Source of the DNA: an uncultured Acidimicrobiia bacterium
GTDB taxonomy: Bacteria; Actinomycetota; Acidimicrobiia; Spongiisociales; Spongiisociaceae
Direction of reading: 5' to 3'
Assembly (NCBI GenBank): GCA_937900165.1
Contig: CALCCX010000315.1
Location: 1 to 14,155 of the forward strand
DNA length: 14,155 nt
The translations under genes were made by a program, and so were the position numbers. Shown here in pieces: positions 12,869 to 14,155 of this stretch (position 1 is the stretch's first letter; every line of letters starts with the position of its first letter). The notes beneath the pieces were generated by a model, which was not told the DNA's origin, searched no databases, and was given only the letters and a program-made list of their open reading frames with translations.

Positions 12869-14008
12869 TCAGCTTTCGCAGCCGATCCCATCGTTGTCTC
12901 GATCAAAATCGTGCGGGTCGTCACCGATGACTTGGAAATCCGTTGCATTGATATCCGGACAATTGAGATCCGGGGGAGGTGGTGGGATACAGAAGTCCGG
13001 ATACGAAGAGTCACAACCGCCCGCCCTAGTCGTCGTGGTGGTAGCAGGAACGGTCGTTGTGGTCGTGGTGCAATCGGGCGATGTGTCCCATATCCCCCTC
13101 TGGCCGGCCTGCGCGTTGGCCTCGGCAGCTTCAAGGAATCCAGCCAGCCTCGTGTCGGGTGGCAGCCGAACCGCCTCCGCCAGTCCCTCGAATACGAGGC
13201 TCTCATTGACGAAGACGCCATCGACGAACAGATAGCGAAGGAGTTGGCCAGAGGCGTCTCGGTCAGAAACGTCAACGTCGATTCGGATCGTCTGGCTTTC
13301 CACCAAAGAAGTCAGGCTGGCTGTCGCTGTTTCAGCGAGACACGTCCCGATCTCCGGTGCATTCACGCCAACAAGCTGAACTGCTTCGTTGAGGCCGTCC
13401 ACTAACAGTCGGACCGTGTCACCGTCCGTGACCGAAATCATGGAACCCAAGTTGGGCGGAGGAACGTCAACTTCTGCGAGATTGAGAGCTCGACCCAAAA
13501 ACGAAGCCATCTGATCCCGCTGGACATCTTCTCCCGGGCAATACTCGGCTCCAGAGCTATTGCATCCGAGTGTGATCCCTTCCTCCGCGATAGCATTGAT
13601 GGCAGCCTCGTGGATATTGCCCTCGTCGTCTCCAAAGAAATCTTCTGCCCCCGCTCGGAGGCCTAACGCTCGAGCGAGGAAAGACGCCATCTGCGCCCTG
13701 GACACCTCACCGTTCGGGTTGTAGGTTCCGTCGCCAATTCCGAAGGTTATCCCGGCCTCCGCGACCCGGTTGATGGCGTCCTCGTGCACGCTTCCGCCAT
13801 CGTCAGGAAACCAATCAATACCGGCTACTGGGAGAGCCAATGCTCTGGCGAGGAAAGAGGCCATCTGCCCACGGGAAACCGGATCTCGCGGGCAATAGCG
13901 GATCTGATCACACCCGGAAGTAATCCCCTGAGCCGCAATGGCCTCGACAAATCCCTCGTGAACATTGAAATCGTCGTCCACGAAGCTCCCACCAGGTGAA
14001 AGGTCCTG
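12869..14008 (-). CDS. Exported SLH-repeat / thermonuclease-like / excalibur protein, N-terminus missing
   Basis: The first genuine codon is CAG at 14006-14008; upstream codons (giving MIRRPPRSTLFPYTTLFRS) are pure adapter, so the signal peptide and true start are lost. The remaining 379 residues contain, counted from that Gln, three SLH-like repeats (about 8-58, 66-117, 123-176; each FxDDxxxxHexaI, GITxG, then RxQMASFLaRAL), expected to tether the protein to the cell envelope. A staphylococcal-nuclease-like domain follows (188-308; VTDGDTVRLL, VNAPEIG, GVFVNESLVFEGLAEA, GQRGIWD). Then come a Thr-rich linker (314-327) and a Cys/Pro segment leading to a calcium-binding excalibur motif (about 349-379; DFDRDNDGIGCES). 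The family would hydrolyse nucleic acids outside the cell. However, the positions of the two catalytic Arg are Gln211 and Gln255, and the second metal Asp is Asn216, while Asp195/Asp197 and Glu219 are kept. Confidence 0.9.
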   Translation of the reverse strand, partial: QDLSPGGSFVDDDFNVHEGFVEAIAAQGITSGCDQIRYCPRDPVSRGQMASFLARALALPVAGIDWFPDDGGSVHEDAINRVAEAGITFGIGDGTYNPNGEVSRAQMASFLARALGLRAGAEDFFGDDEGNIHEAAINAIAEEGITLGCNSSGAEYCPGEDVQRDQMASFLGRALNLAEVDVPPPNLGSMISVTDGDTVRLLVDGLNEAVQLVGVNAPEIGTCLAETATASLTSLVESQTIRIDVDVSDRDASGQLLRYLFVDGVFVNESLVFEGLAEAVRLPPDTRLAGFLEAAEANAQAGQRGIWDTSPDCTTTTTTVPATTTTTRAGGCDSSYPDFCIPPPPPDLNCPDINATDFQVIGDDPHDFDRDNDGIGCES

Positions 14009-14066
14009 AGATCGGAAGAGCGTCGTGTAGGGAAAGAGTGTAGATCTCGGTGGTCGCCGTATCATT
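14009..14066. other. Illumina P5 universal adapter, reverse complement
   Basis: AGATCGGAAGAGCGTCGTGT starts at 14009 and the match to the universal adapter continues through 14066, ending CGCCGTATCATT. The insert therefore ends at 14008. Translated on the minus strand this region gives the well-known artefact peptides seen in contaminated protein databases. Confidence 0.98.
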
Positions 14067-14155
14067 AAAAAAAAAAAAAAAAACTAAACAGAAACACAAG
14101 CACAGCACGAGACCGTGAGAATAACAATTGAAGCAAGCTAATGAGAGTGAGGAAC
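14067..14155. other. Non-biological poly-A and read-through tail
   Basis: A 17-base A run (14067-14083) directly follows the adapter, then 72 bases of A-rich sequence with no coding or structural signal. This mirrors the poly-T/junk tail at 1-90 and is sequencing past the end of the fragment. Confidence 0.9.

Noticed and set aside
12752..13405. 217-residue plus-strand frame antisense to the nuclease gene
   Set aside because: Arg-rich shadow frame; the minus strand encodes clear TNase and excalibur domains.
13110..13980. Tandem DNA repeats or a CRISPR-like array in the SLH region
   Set aside because: Similarity is at protein level between SLH repeats; there is no regular repeat-spacer structure.
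14009..14065. Extended N-terminus of the SLH-nuclease protein (MIRRPPRSTLFPYTTLFRS)
   Set aside because: Entirely translated adapter; the real codons begin at 14008.
14067..14083. Poly-A as a terminator U tract or poly-A tail
   Set aside because: Follows the sequencing adapter directly, so it is not genomic.
13908..14108. Hydrophobic poly-Phe peptide on the minus strand
   Set aside because: Made of translated poly-A/poly-T and adapter; a known database artefact.

Overview
The window is a metagenomic-style contig with untrimmed Illumina adapter at both ends. Biological sequence runs only from about 157 to 14008. Bases 91-156 are the P7/index adapter (index in read orientation ACTGATAT, which I recall as TruSeq index 25) and 14009-14066 are the reverse complement of the P5 universal adapter. 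The outermost bases (1-90, 14067-14155) are homopolymer and junk from read-through. Both terminal genes are cut by the adapters.

The DNA is GC-rich. A high-GC actinomycete, most likely class Acidimicrobiia or a relative, is suggested by three things: SLH-like repeats of the FxDDxxxxHexaI...GITxGC...CPxxxVxRgQMASFLaRALxL type joined to a Thr-rich linker and an excalibur domain; actinobacterial-looking VapBC, DUF4389 and M90 proteins; and a series of promoters of the TANNNT-N6-8-ATG form, which imply leaderless mRNAs. The lineage is inferred from style, not from a search.

Layout. (1) 157-3049, plus strand: the C-terminal part of an APH/choline-kinase-like phosphotransferase, tightly followed by an FAD/GcvT dimethylglycine/sarcosine dehydrogenase-like enzyme; probably a methylated-amine (glycine-betaine route) catabolic operon. 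(2) 3092-4112, plus strand: a small unrecognised Cys-pair helical protein with an internal repeat, then a VapB-VapC toxin-antitoxin pair with TATC/GATA half sites over its promoter. (3) 4149-5325, minus strand: a two-repeat DUF4389 membrane protein and a conserved hypothetical protein with an RHH-like C-terminus, the latter divergent from (4) a complete LonA protease at 5448-7748. (5) 7833-9404, plus strand: an unrecognised protein with a beta-rich N-terminal part and a C-terminal membrane domain, convergent with (6) a class II Fic protein (9485-10483, minus) that carries a large inverted repeat at its promoter. (7) 10592-11409, plus strand: a possible 23-codon leaderless leader ORF overlapping the GTG of an M90/MtfA-type zinc peptidase, followed by about 470 bp of ambiguous coding potential. 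(8) 11885-14008, minus strand: a SAM methyltransferase and an exported SLH-nuclease-excalibur protein lacking its N-terminus.

I see no CRISPR array, tRNA, rRNA, insertion sequence or clear defence island. The most useful second-look items are the repeated leaderless-promoter architecture, the nuclease domain with both catalytic arginines replaced, the Cys-pair repeat protein, the beta/TM protein and the inverted repeat upstream of fic.
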